64,000 nt of DNA from Winogradskyella sp. Its GTDB lineage: Bacteria > Bacteroidota > Bacteroidia > Flavobacteriales > Flavobacteriaceae. Position 1 is the stretch's first letter, and each line of letters begins with the position of its first letter. A program made the translations under genes and the position numbers. The DNA lies in assembly GCA_002722255.1 (NCBI GenBank), contig PBLD01000008.1, forward strand, positions 1 through 64,000, read 5' to 3'. The notes beneath the pieces were generated by a model. That model was not told where the DNA came from, did not search any database, and saw only the letters and a program-made list of their open reading frames with translations. Positions 20,047 through 30,300 of the stretch are shown here, piece after piece.

Positions 20047-20079
20047 AAAAAACCGCTTGTCAGAGACAGGCGGTTTTTT
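20047..20079 (-). terminator. rho-independent terminator between SGBP and the 1096-aa gene
   Basis: A 15-bp stem (AAAAAACCGCTTGTC with GACAGGCGGTTTTTT, one G-U) and a three-base loop. On the minus strand it follows the glycan-binding protein gene by 29 bases and precedes the UnbV gene by 35 bases. Stem ends are A/T tracts on both sides, so it may work in either direction. Confidence 0.88.
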
Positions 20080-20108
20080 AACTAGCTATTAATTATAATA
20101 AAGTTTGC

Positions 20109-21644
20109 TTATTGTACAAGTCTAACAACTAAATCATCAATGTATATAACACCACCCACATTTCCATCATAACTCATACTAATAGCAAATCTTGCATTAC
20201 CATCATTACTATTTGTTGTGTCTGCTGTAAAATCATAGTTTACTTCAGTCCATGCATTATCTTGGAATGATTGTTCTGGATTTCCCCATTCTGCCCAACC
20301 AGGATCACCTCCTTGATCTATGGCTATCTTCATATTAGATATTCCTGTGCCTTTAAACCAAACGCTTAAATTATATGTTTCACCATCTACCACAGTCATA
20401 TTAGATGTAGGTTGAATATCCCAAGGGTTTGAGCCAATTGCATTAATTGTCATTTTAACACTCTTGTCTCCATCGTGGCTCTCTTCATCTGTAACCTCAC
20501 CACTAGCATTTGCACCATTTAAACCTCCCCAACCGTTTATATTGTCAGCGACACCTAAATCAGACTCTTCAAAACTTCCATTTATATTTATTGGTGGCGG
20601 TGGAGGTGTACCTGAACCAGTAGCAATTAGAGTTACGTTATCGATGAAGTAAACCGCATTTTCAACCACGCCTAAATCTAAAACAACTCTTGCCGGATCT
20701 GCATTTGCAGTAAATACCCATTCAATTTGCTGCCATTCACTAGTAATATTGTAATTACCACTGTAAAGGGCATCTGGGTTTGTTGAGAATCTTATGTTTC
20801 CTCCATCTCCTGGAGATCCTGCTTCTGCTTTAATTAACATAGATAGTGTGTATTCTACACCTACCTGCATTGCAGCAGGATCACTAGCTAATTGTGTTCT
20901 CCATGCGTCACCACCAAAGCCTACAGCACGAAGTGATCTATCAAAGTACGCTTCGCCACTGGCTGTAGTTGCAGTCATTAAATCTGCGCCATTAAACTTG
21001 CTCCAGTTGGTGAAATCGTCTCCATCGCCTAATTCAAATCCACCGTTTAAGACTAAATTTTGACCTACATAGAAGTTACCAGGTGCGGTAGTTTCACCAC
21101 CATTAGTAACCACTAATATTGTACTAGCCACGTTTTCTGGAACTCCGGCAGGTACAGTAATTACAAGTTCGGTAGCTGTTGAAGAAACAACGCTTGCTTC
21201 AACCTCTCCAATAGTTACGGATTCAACGTTATCTAGAGATGTACCTCTTAGGGTTACTTGTTCGCCTTCTTGTGCAGCATTAGTAGAAACAGCTTCTATT
21301 ATAGGGAATGGTCTTGGAACAATGGTAATTTCGGTTGTTACTATATAACCATCAGGCATAACAAGTGTTACTGTTCTTTCACCAACACCACCATTAGTTG
21401 GGGTTAAAAATGAAATAATATTGCCGTTTAGTTGATAAGAAACCTGATCATTATTTAAGAAAACAAACAAAACTTCATTAAAGTTTTCACCTTCTAAAGT
21501 CACTTCATCACCAGGAAATATCTCATTAGGTGAAACAGAAACTATTGAAACTTGTTCAAAAGTGTCATCGTCATTACAGCCAACTACAGAAAAAGCAGCA
21601 ATAACAGTGAGAAACACACCAATTAGTCTAAGAGCTTTTAACAT
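20109..21644 (-). CDS. surface glycan-binding lipoprotein: two IPT/TIG and two CBM4_9-like domains
   Basis: 511 residues, SusE/SusF-like in position but built differently. The lipobox ends in VGC at about residue 23, followed by NDDD, a strong surface-export-like acidic run. Two IPT/TIG immunoglobulin-like domains follow (about 33-112 and 113-192). Then two jelly-roll modules start at about 197 and 352 with the CBM4_9 openings LVLNGGFELG and INGSFEESD, and each ends in IDNVTL or IDDLVV strands typical of that group. A proline-rich hinge (GTPPPPP) separates the modules. It likely holds xylan at the surface for the SusC/D complex. It has its own operator and promoter upstream and a terminator downstream. 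No catalytic residues are seen. Confidence 0.85.
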   Translation of the reverse strand: MLKALRLIGVFLTVIAAFSVVGCNDDDTFEQVSIVSVSPNEIFPGDEVTLEGENFNEVLFVFLNNDQVSYQLNGNIISFLTPTNGGVGERTVTLVMPDGYIVTTEITIVPRPFPIIEAVSTNAAQEGEQVTLRGTSLDNVESVTIGEVEASVVSSTATELVITVPAGVPENVASTILVVTNGGETTAPGNFYVGQNLVLNGGFELGDGDDFTNWSKFNGADLMTATTASGEAYFDRSLRAVGFGGDAWRTQLASDPAAMQVGVEYTLSMLIKAEAGSPGDGGNIRFSTNPDALYSGNYNITSEWQQIEWVFTANADPARVVLDLGVVENAVYFIDNVTLIATGSGTPPPPPININGSFEESDLGVADNINGWGGLNGANASGEVTDEESHDGDKSVKMTINAIGSNPWDIQPTSNMTVVDGETYNLSVWFKGTGISNMKIAIDQGGDPGWAEWGNPEQSFQDNAWTEVNYDFTADTTNSNDGNARFAISMSYDGNVGGVIYIDDLVVRLVQ

Positions 21645-21785
21645 TTTTTTAATTTTAATTAATTTATAAGAAAACTAGCCTTTTATTCTCAATAGAATTA
21701 TAAAGTTCGATTGTTATAATATTATCAATATCATAAAATGAACCTTAAATTTTGTGATACCTTGTAAAAAAAGGCTCTAATAATG

Positions 21786-21793
21786 TAAATATA
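21786..21793 (-). promoter_or_regulatory. candidate -7 element of the SGBP promoter
   Basis: On the minus strand TATATTTA matches the -7 consensus TAnnTTTG at seven of eight bases. It lies exactly 19 bases after the TTG in the downstream half of operator 3, so the operator covers the -33 region. The SusC promoter has the same spacing. Confidence 0.5.
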
Positions 21794-21807
21794 GTCAATA
21801 ATTTAAA

Positions 21808-21827
21808 AAGCGCAACCGATTGCGTAA
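21808..21827. promoter_or_regulatory. LacI-type operator 3, upstream of SGBP
   Basis: Core GCAACCGATTGC at 21812-21823, extended to CGCAACCGATTGCG. The right flank GTAA fits the consensus; the left flank AAGC does not. It lies about 165 bases before the minus-strand glycan-binding protein start. Confidence 0.85.
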
Positions 21828-21924
21828 AAATTTTGTTAAAAATCTGTTTTTTTACATAATTCTCTATTCTAGTAGCACGGTCTAGTAGTTTATTTTGTGA
21901 ATTAAATGACTGAAATATAGTTGC

Positions 21925-24900
21925 TTATTCAATTTTGAATATACTCAACTGTTTGTTGTTATTAGCCATAAATATGTAAGAATGATTTTTTACATTAACT
22001 AATTTCATGTTTTTAGTGTTAAGGTCATTGTAGAAATTAATGTCTTTGTAGTTTTTGAAACCGCCATTTGAATCTCCTAGTAAAATATAACCTGTGTTAG
22101 AATCATAACGTACAGTTTCTACCTCAGCTTCATGTATAGCGCCAGCACCAATAACATCTAGGTGTCCATCTTTATTAATATCATAAAAGACAAAAGACTG
22201 TGTTGGTCCTAACTGTGCATAATAAGGTAATGGTGTGATTTTAAAGTTACCATTTCCAAGATTTTCAACATATACAGATTCAAATTGTTCTACCTGTTTA
22301 TGATAAGAGTTGTTCAAGGTTTGCTCACCATAAATATCAGATAGAGTGGCATTGGCAAATTCCTCGTAAGACTTAATTTTTTTACTTACAAAGGGATTTT
22401 GCTGGGTAGAGCATTCTTTTCCTCTTACAGGAACTAAATTACCATGATAATTTTTGCTTAGAAACATGTCATAATTTTCATCATCACCAAGGTTAGTACC
22501 ATAGATATGAAGCGGTTTTTTAGAGCTAGGATGAAATTTGTTGTTACCTCCTAAATTACCAACAAAAAAATCAAGATCTCCATCCTTATCAAAGTCAATC
22601 TGTGAAATTGTATTCCACCAGCCTGAAGTATTATTGAAATTAGTAATTTCTGATTTTTTAAATTGGCCATTATTGTTTTCAAATAGCGTTATTGGCATCC
22701 ATTCGCCCACAACAAACATGTCTTTATCACCATCATTATCATAATCAGAAAATAATAGATCATTGATAATTCCTATTTGTCCAAAATCAGAAGCAATACT
22801 CTGTGTTTTATCCACAAAACCTGATGAGGTGTTTTTTAAAACATAAGATTTTGATGGTAATGGGTATTGTCCTGGTATTACGGTACCACCTACAAATAAA
22901 TCTAATTTTCCGTCTGAATCATAGTCAAAAGCCTTAATGGTTTTTGTATTAGATAATAGACGAGGTAGTTTATTTGATTTAGAAAAATATCCGTTTCCAT
23001 TATTTTCATAGAGCCTATCTTCGAGTAAGTTTGAATCCTTAATAAACTCGTATCCACCACTGGTTACATATAGGTCTAAGTCTCCATCATTATCAAAATC
23101 AAAAAATAGAGCCCCTAAATCTTCATATTTCTTGTCTTTTTCAAAATGAGGTTGTTCGGTTTTTTCAAATGAACCATCCGAAAGTTGTAAATAAATCTCT
23201 GCTCTTTGATTAGCAGCTCCACCAATAAATAGGTCTTCTAGCCCATCATTGTTTATATCTGCAACCTCAAAAGCTGGCCCTTTTTCGGATTGTTTTTGTG
23301 GTAAAAGAACTTGAGTAGAAAAGTCATTGAATTCATTTTCAGAATGCCTATAATCAATTCCAAGTGATTCAGGTTTAATACGTAGAATCTTGCTTTTGTA
23401 TTCATTATTTATAGTGCTTTCTACCGAATTAGCCTTTTCTTGATAAAGTGTAAGTGTCTGATTGGGCTGAATATTTTCTTTAATTGTAGTATTGCCATCA
23501 CTCCAAATTACTTCAACTTTTTTTATTTGTTCTTCATCGTTTATTCCAAAAACTAGAGTAGGAGAGACAGAAGATTGGTAACCTCTGGATAGATAAAGTT
23601 CTTGATATTGTGTCTTCTTGTTTGTTAAGACTTTTACTTTGGCACCTATAGCTTTTTTGTTGTATTTAGACCCAACTAAGCTTAGTTTTAAAAAATTAGT
23701 TGTTGCATTATTTTCGTAAATACTTGCTTTATCTTCAAGATTATTAATAACCAAATCTAGATCTCCATCATTATCTAAGTCTCCATAGGCTGCTCCGTTA
23801 GAGTTAAGATTCTGATTTAATCCCCAATCCTTGGTTAACTTAGAAAATGCTAAATCACCATCATTTTTAAAAATATAATTTTGAAGTTTTTCTGAAGGCA
23901 TTTTATTCAATATTTCATCGATAGTCATTGTGTCAACCACGTTTTGTTGATTGTCTAAAAAGTTTCCAAAATCTTGATTTGCTATCTCTCGTTTAATGCC
24001 ATTGGTTATTAAAATATCTTTTAAACCATCTCCGTCGTAATCAGCAATTAATGGTCCCCAACTCCAATCTGTTTTTGATACGCCAGAGTATTGAGCAATA
24101 TCTGAAAAGTAGCCGTTGCCATTATTTAAGTTTAAAATATTAGACATGTAAGGATAGTGGTATCCGGATTTTACTATCCACCAGAATCCGCTTGTGTTCA
24201 TGCTTGGCATGTTTTGTTTGCCTCTGCTATGGTCTTCAGCAGACATATCTAAGACTAATAAATCGGGCAGTAGGTCGTTGTTAATATCTGCCATATCTGA
24301 TCCCATACTACTATAAGATGTATGTTTTAGTCTTTGATTTATTTGATTTGAAAATGTCCCGTTTTTATTATTAATATACAGTTTGTCTGGTGTTATAAAG
24401 TCATTTGCAACATAGATATCTTCCCAGCCATCATTATTAAAATCACCAATAGATGCGCTTAAGCTAAATTCTTTATTTATAAGTCCGCTGTTTACGGTAA
24501 CGTCGGTGAATTTATTTCCGTCATTTCTGTATAAGTGGTCAGAAGTTTGAGGAAAGAAATCCTTGTCTTTCAGCACCAATTCTAAATTTACCGAGTTTAA
24601 AAAATCTACTCTGTGGTTAATTAAAAACATATCGAGATCACCATCTTTATCATAGTCTAAAAAATAAGATTGTATAGAGAAGCCATCATCATCTAAGCCA
24701 TATTTTTGGGCTTCTTCTTTAAATGTTCCATTTTTTTGGTTTACATAGAGTTTGTTTTTTCGTAAACTATTATTTTTTAATGATGCAGATTTGCATACAT
24801 AAATATCCATCCAATTGTCATTATTTATATCTACCATCGTTACACCAGTAGTCCATCCGTCATCATCAGTTACTTTAGCTTGAGATGTAATATCTTCGAA

Positions 24901-25212
24901 TTTGAAGTCGCCTTTATTAAGATAAAGTTTGTTAGAATTTTGGTTAGAAGTAAAGTAGATATCTTCTAGCCCGTCGTTATTGATGTCGCCTATAGCAACA
25001 CCACCACCATTATAGGCATAATAATAATTTAGAACATTAAAATCTGAATTCTCCTCTACAGTATTTTTAAAATGAATGTTTGTTTGTTCATTGTCAAGTA
25101 AGGTAAATAATGTCCTAGCATTACTAATTTTCTTGTCATTTTTTGACTCCGAAGAACAAGAAATTAAAGTAATAACTAGAAGCAGAGACAATATTGTTTT
25201 AAATATATCCAT
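21925..25212 (-). CDS. large VCBS/FG-GAP-UnbV-VCBS lipoprotein (1095 aa)
   Basis: Paralogue of the 1096-residue protein at 16721-20011, alignable over its whole length, with the same order: lipobox (ISC at about residue 20), first VCBS block (about 65-490), ASPIC/UnbV domain (about 500-600, with AIGAKV and SRGYQSS) and second VCBS block. Shared landmarks include GGGVAIGDINNDGLED, LPQKQS, VRGKECST and NKDGHLDVIG. It is encoded 168 bases downstream of SusD, beyond a terminator, so it may be made at a lower level than SusC/D or from its own promoter. The biochemical role is unknown. Binding of glycan or calcium-dependent surface scaffolding are the inferences I favour. Confidence 0.85.
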   Translation of the reverse strand: MDIFKTILSLLLVITLISCSSESKNDKKISNARTLFTLLDNEQTNIHFKNTVEENSDFNVLNYYYAYNGGGVAIGDINNDGLEDIYFTSNQNSNKLYLNKGDFKFEDITSQAKVTDDDGWTTGVTMVDINNDNWMDIYVCKSASLKNNSLRKNKLYVNQKNGTFKEEAQKYGLDDDGFSIQSYFLDYDKDGDLDMFLINHRVDFLNSVNLELVLKDKDFFPQTSDHLYRNDGNKFTDVTVNSGLINKEFSLSASIGDFNNDGWEDIYVANDFITPDKLYINNKNGTFSNQINQRLKHTSYSSMGSDMADINNDLLPDLLVLDMSAEDHSRGKQNMPSMNTSGFWWIVKSGYHYPYMSNILNLNNGNGYFSDIAQYSGVSKTDWSWGPLIADYDGDGLKDILITNGIKREIANQDFGNFLDNQQNVVDTMTIDEILNKMPSEKLQNYIFKNDGDLAFSKLTKDWGLNQNLNSNGAAYGDLDNDGDLDLVINNLEDKASIYENNATTNFLKLSLVGSKYNKKAIGAKVKVLTNKKTQYQELYLSRGYQSSVSPTLVFGINDEEQIKKVEVIWSDGNTTIKENIQPNQTLTLYQEKANSVESTINNEYKSKILRIKPESLGIDYRHSENEFNDFSTQVLLPQKQSEKGPAFEVADINNDGLEDLFIGGAANQRAEIYLQLSDGSFEKTEQPHFEKDKKYEDLGALFFDFDNDGDLDLYVTSGGYEFIKDSNLLEDRLYENNGNGYFSKSNKLPRLLSNTKTIKAFDYDSDGKLDLFVGGTVIPGQYPLPSKSYVLKNTSSGFVDKTQSIASDFGQIGIINDLLFSDYDNDGDKDMFVVGEWMPITLFENNNGQFKKSEITNFNNTSGWWNTISQIDFDKDGDLDFFVGNLGGNNKFHPSSKKPLHIYGTNLGDDENYDMFLSKNYHGNLVPVRGKECSTQQNPFVSKKIKSYEEFANATLSDIYGEQTLNNSYHKQVEQFESVYVENLGNGNFKITPLPYYAQLGPTQSFVFYDINKDGHLDVIGAGAIHEAEVETVRYDSNTGYILLGDSNGGFKNYKDINFYNDLNTKNMKLVNVKNHSYIFMANNNKQLSIFKIE

Positions 25213-25289
25213 ATCATTTTTAAGGTTGAAGTAATAAAAGATATTAAAACATTTAGTAATTAAAATATGAAATGATTATTAAAATCTAA

Positions 25290-25323
25290 AAAAGGGGTTG
25301 CTTTTATATAAACAACCCCTTTT
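25290..25323 (-). terminator. rho-independent terminator after SusD
   Basis: An 11-bp perfect stem (AAAAGGGGTTG with CAACCCCTTTT) and a 12-base A/T loop. On the minus strand it follows the SusD stop by 57 bases and ends in six Ts. It separates SusC/D from the downstream UnbV gene and looks able to work in both directions. Confidence 0.88.
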
Positions 25324-25380
25324 GTTAAATTGAAAGAAACTAACTAACTCAAATAATTGCTCACAATTTTAAACAACTAA

Positions 25381-27306
25381 CTAATATCCTGGATTTTGGT
25401 AAGCAGCTTTTTCAGCATCTGTTGCTTCCATAGCATCTATTTGGTTCTGTGGAATTGGCCTTAAGTAATGATAAGGCTCTATAGTTCTTGTTGTTACAGT
25501 AGGATTGTGGTCTGATGCATCATTGCCACCAATTTCATACGTGTCAGCATACTCATTCCATTTTTGAGTTCTAACTAAATCGTACCATCTGTAACCTTCA
25601 CCGAAGAACTCACGCGAGCGCTCAGCAAGAATATAATCTATATCAATAACCATTGGTGTTGCATTAACCATTGCAGCACTATTATCTTCAATTCTTTCTT
25701 GTTGTTCTCCATTGTCAAAACGCCACATACCTGCACGTGCACGAAGAACATTTACTAAATCTCTAGCTGAATAAGATCCTGACGCTCCTTTTACTTGAGC
25801 CTCTGCTGCAACAAGGTAGAATTCTGAAAATTTAGCAATTGGGAACGGCCTTGTAACACCAACGTTTGGCTGACCTAATCCTCCTTCATTATCAGTACGG
25901 TATGTGCCTAATTTCCATAATCCTGGGTAAAACCTTCTGTTTATTTCATTTAAATTGATAACATAATCAGATCGACCTGCTATCTCACCACCACCTATAT
26001 TACCTCCATTTACATAGTTGACGCTTGAATCATATTCATCCAAGAACGAAACTACAGCATCACCAGGTTCTATTTCAAGACCATTTGCAGCAACTAAACT
26101 AGGAGTTGTGTCACCACCTTTGTCCCAGTTTCCTCTGTAACTGCTTACAAAAGTTCCATCATATCTTGAGTCTATATCTTTATCGGTAAACGTTTCTGTA
26201 AAAACACCAACTGGTGGTGCCATACGAGTCCAAGGTCTACCGTAGCTTTGAGCAGCTTCTCTTTGTACTGCGGCAACTCCGTCTACACTAATAGTGGTAT
26301 AATTAGATGTTACCATCCATACTGCAGCATTTGTATCATCTGTTCCGCCAAATCCAGTTATTGGAGCACCGTTGTAAATAGCGCTTTCTTGAGTTCTGTC
26401 TGAATAAAGCATCATCTCTTCATGACGGTCATTAGAGCCCTCATGTACATCGTAGAAATAATCTAACAAACGATATGGTCCTGGATTTTCAATACCTTCA
26501 ACAGCTAAATTATAAGCTTGTTGAAAATAATAAGTTGGGCCATTTCCATCCGGATCAGTACGAGGTGCTTCTGGATATGTTGGTATTCCGTTAGGGTTTT
26601 CTAACCACCATCCATAGGTTAAATAAGCTTTTGCCAAATATAGTCTAGCAACATTTTTAGTTACTGCACCTGTAACTCTAGGATTATCTGGTAAATTATT
26701 TACTGCGGCTATTAAATCTGGTATAATTGCACGAGTATAAACTTCAGGTACTGTATTTCTTACCGAACTTCTAAATGGAGATTGATTGAATTTAAGTTCT
26801 CCTGATCCCAAATCTAAAGGTACACCACCATATGTTTGTACTAATAAGAAATAATAAAAAGCACGGAAAAACTGAGCCTCAGCAATTAAAGAATCATCAA
26901 GACCCACTGCTGCTGCGTTTTCAATTATTCCACTACATGTATTAATTGCTGGCCAGCCAGCTCCCCATGGTCTTCCGATAGAAAAACCACTTTCTGGTCT
27001 TAAGTTACCTTGTCCTGCAAGGTCTAAATCATAGAAATTATTATCAGCACTCTGAGCAGCACAATATTCATCTGTACCTGTTTCTGCCATATTTAAAAAG
27101 TAGGCAAAACCATATATGTCTCTTAAATTTTCGTACAAATAGGTTAATCCACCTTGGACACCTAATTCTGTTTGAAAAAATTCGGGTGTAAATACACCTC
27201 TTGGCTCTTCTTCTATTATATCCTCTGAACAAGAAGTTATGAACAAAGCGATAAATAGTATTCCTATTGTTGATGCGTTTTTAAATTTAATCTTTATCAT
27301 GTTCAT
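25381..27306 (-). CDS. susD: SusD/RagB-family outer-membrane lipoprotein
   Basis: Glycan-binding lid of the SusC transporter. 641 residues. Lipobox TSC at about residue 27 is followed by SEDIIEEEP, acidic and export-signal-like. Family marks include the helical TPR-like part with LIAEAQFFRAFYYFLLVQTYGGVPL, the VARLYLAKAYL repeat, and the C-terminal ILAERSREFFGEGYRWYDLVRT. It starts 5 bases after the SusC stop, so the pair is co-transcribed. At 641 residues it is longer than many SusD proteins, the extra length falling in the middle. Ligand is inferred as xylo-oligosaccharide from the locus. Confidence 0.95.
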   Translation of the reverse strand: MNMIKIKFKNASTIGILFIALFITSCSEDIIEEEPRGVFTPEFFQTELGVQGGLTYLYENLRDIYGFAYFLNMAETGTDEYCAAQSADNNFYDLDLAGQGNLRPESGFSIGRPWGAGWPAINTCSGIIENAAAVGLDDSLIAEAQFFRAFYYFLLVQTYGGVPLDLGSGELKFNQSPFRSSVRNTVPEVYTRAIIPDLIAAVNNLPDNPRVTGAVTKNVARLYLAKAYLTYGWWLENPNGIPTYPEAPRTDPDGNGPTYYFQQAYNLAVEGIENPGPYRLLDYFYDVHEGSNDRHEEMMLYSDRTQESAIYNGAPITGFGGTDDTNAAVWMVTSNYTTISVDGVAAVQREAAQSYGRPWTRMAPPVGVFTETFTDKDIDSRYDGTFVSSYRGNWDKGGDTTPSLVAANGLEIEPGDAVVSFLDEYDSSVNYVNGGNIGGGEIAGRSDYVINLNEINRRFYPGLWKLGTYRTDNEGGLGQPNVGVTRPFPIAKFSEFYLVAAEAQVKGASGSYSARDLVNVLRARAGMWRFDNGEQQERIEDNSAAMVNATPMVIDIDYILAERSREFFGEGYRWYDLVRTQKWNEYADTYEIGGNDASDHNPTVTTRTIEPYHYLRPIPQNQIDAMEATDAEKAAYQNPGY

Positions 27307-27311
27307 CTTTT

Positions 27312-30300
27312 TTAAAATGTTATGTTTAATCCTAGCAAAAAGTTTCTTGTAGTAGGTACGTTGGTTCCAATGGTTGGAATACCTCTAGAAATATTTCCTG
27401 TATTAACTGCAACGTTTTGACGTGATCCGTCTCCGTTAACACCAGAGTTCGTTTCTGGATCCAATCCTGATTCATCATGAAATGGAGAGAATAATACAAA
27501 TGGATTTTGTACAGTTGCATATAGCCTTAATCTTGTAATTCCTATTTCATCTAATAAGTCTTGATCAAAGTTATATCCTAAAGTCATTGCTCTTATTTTT
27601 AAATATGACCCATCAAAATAACCTAATGTACTAGCATATTTTTGGTTATCCCCACTTTGTACTCCACCAGGTGCAGGGTATTTTGCATCTGTATTATTTG
27701 GCGTCCAGTAATCTACAGCAACGTTGTTGCTTCTTCCAGTAAGTAAGTTTAAGTATCCGTTTGATCCATAAAGCGTACTTACTAATATGCCTCCACTTTG
27801 AAAAGCACCTATAGCAGTAAAATCGAAATTCTTATATGCTAAACGTGTATTGAAACCTCCTTGAAAATCTGGAGTTGGATCAATTACTACTCTATCCTCG
27901 GCACCAATTGCTCTTGTAGGAGATCCGTCTTCATTGTAATCACCAGTGTAACGAACTTTTATCATACCTAAAGTTCCGTCTGGTTCATATTGATCAAAGA
28001 ATTGATAGTCTGGATCAGATTCATTCCAAAGACCAATGCGATCGTAATCAAAAATTACATTTAGCGGTTGACCAACAAACCAAAGGTTGTTTATGTCTTC
28101 AATTTGGCCAGAAGCTAAAGAAGTAATTTCATTTCTGTTAGTATACACGTTAATACCTACGTCCCAAGAGAATCCATCTGGATCGTCAAAAATAGTACCA
28201 TTAAGTGCTATTTCTAAACCTCTGTTTTCTGTAGAACCAATATTACTGGTTACACTACCTACACCAGAGGTAGGTGGAAGACCAAGACCTAAAAGAATAT
28301 CATTGGTTTTAGTGATATAGTACTCTATACTACCAGATAATTTGTTGTTAAAAAGATCAAAATCAAGTCCATAGTTATATGTTTCTGAAAACTCCCAGCC
28401 TAAATCAGGGTTCGGTAGTTGCGTAACATAAAATCCATTAGCAAATGTAGTATCATAGTTGTATTCTACTTGAGATAATCTACCTTGTACAGAGAAAGGG
28501 GCTATAGCTTGGTTTGAAGTTTCACCATATCCTGCTCTTATTTTAAGTAGATTTACCCAATCAACATCTTCCATAAAGGATTCATTACCAATATTCCAAC
28601 CCAACGAAACTGCAGGATAAGTAAACCACTTATTACCTGGAGCAAGTCTAGAAGAACCATCTGATCTTAATGTTGCTGTAAGTAAGTATTTATTGTCATA
28701 CTGATATAGAATTCTTCCCATTACAGAAAGTAACCCACTTTCAGAGTATCCTGTACCATATCTTGTGATGTCTTCTGATAAAGCTGAGTCTAAATTATAC
28801 CATAATGAGGTTTCATTAGGAATGTTTTGCGCAGCAATACCTACGTTATCAAAATGATTTTTCTGTGAAGAAAATAGTCCGACAAAATTAACTTTATGCT
28901 TACCAAAAGTACGGTCATACAGTAATTGATTTTCAATAACATAATCCCATAAAATAGAGCTGTCATAACTAGCTGAAGAAGGGTTGTCCGGATTAAAACT
29001 AAATACGCCTTTACCTGTAAAATTACCATCCCTAGACGTTCTGTAATTTAGTCCAAGGTTTAAACGATATTTTAATCCTTCAATTCCAGGAATTTTTACC
29101 TCACCATATATATTGTTGTATGTACCAAAGTCTAATTGTTCGTTCGTACGTCCTTTTCCGATACGATTTATTTCATTTCTCGTAGGAATCCATCTGTCAT
29201 CAGCTTGTGTTGAAAGACGAACTGACTCTAGAAAATTACCATTTTCATCGTATGGACTAAGTAGAGGTGAAGCCGATAGAGCTCCACCAACACCTGCGAT
29301 AGCACTGGTCTCGCTAAAATTAGTCACAGAATTTACGCCAAAACGAACATGATCGCCTACGTTTTGATCCATTTGAATACGAAGAGTATATCTATCAAAA
29401 GAGTCTCCAGGTACAACCGAAGTTTCTTTAAAATATCCTAAACCAACATTATAAGTTCCGTTTTCAGTACCTCCTTGGACACTAATATCATGCGCAGTTA
29501 TAAGTCCGGTACCGTAAAGTAAATCCTGCCAGTCTGTATCATTACCTAAATATTCATCGCCTGCTAAACCAAAAAGTGGTGTTCCACCTCTATTTGCAGC
29601 TACGTCTGCGCGTAATTGAATTAGTTGAGCAGCATTCATAAGAGGATATTTTGCAAATACTTCTTTAGCACCATAATAAGTGTCATATTTTATTTCTGCT
29701 TTTTGGCCTTTTCTACCAGACTTTGTTTCAATTAATATAACACCATTAGCACCTCTTGATCCATAAATTGCCGTTGCTGATGCATCTTTTAGAATCTCTA
29801 AACTTTTAATATCATTAGGATTAATGTCGTTAAGACCACCAGAAAAAGGGATTCCATTAAGTACTATTAAAGGATTATTGTCAGCTGAAAGTGAACGTAC
29901 ACCACGAATTCTAATTTGAGGAGCCGAACCTGGTCTAGTACTGGTAGTTTGAATATTTACACCTGCAGCTCGACCTTGCAGAGCATCCTGAAAGTTAGCA
30001 GCTACTACTTGGTTAAGGTCATCTCCTTTGATTGAAACAACCGAACCTGTAACAGACTCTTTACTTTGAGTACCGTAACCAATTACCACAACTTCGTCCA
30101 ACTGCTCTCCACCTTCTTCTAAAGTTATATTTATTGTGGTTCTACCATTAACTTGTACTTCTTGTGTTTTATACCCTAAATAACTAAAGACTAAAACAGC
30201 TTGTGGTGAAACATTATTAATGGAATATTTACCATCAAAATCTGTTTGAGCACCATTGGTTGTGTTGGTGACAATGACATTAACCCCAGGTATGGGACCG

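Noticed and set aside
21868-21888. Direct repeat TCTAGTAG, two copies 13 bases apart
   Set aside because: Only two short copies in A+T-rich DNA after the end of a gene; no further copy or symmetry supports a function.
14448-25212. RNA-binding function for the UnbV proteins
   Set aside because: That label comes from old automatic annotation of ASPIC/UnbV; these have lipoboxes and calcium-loop repeats, which point to an exported role.
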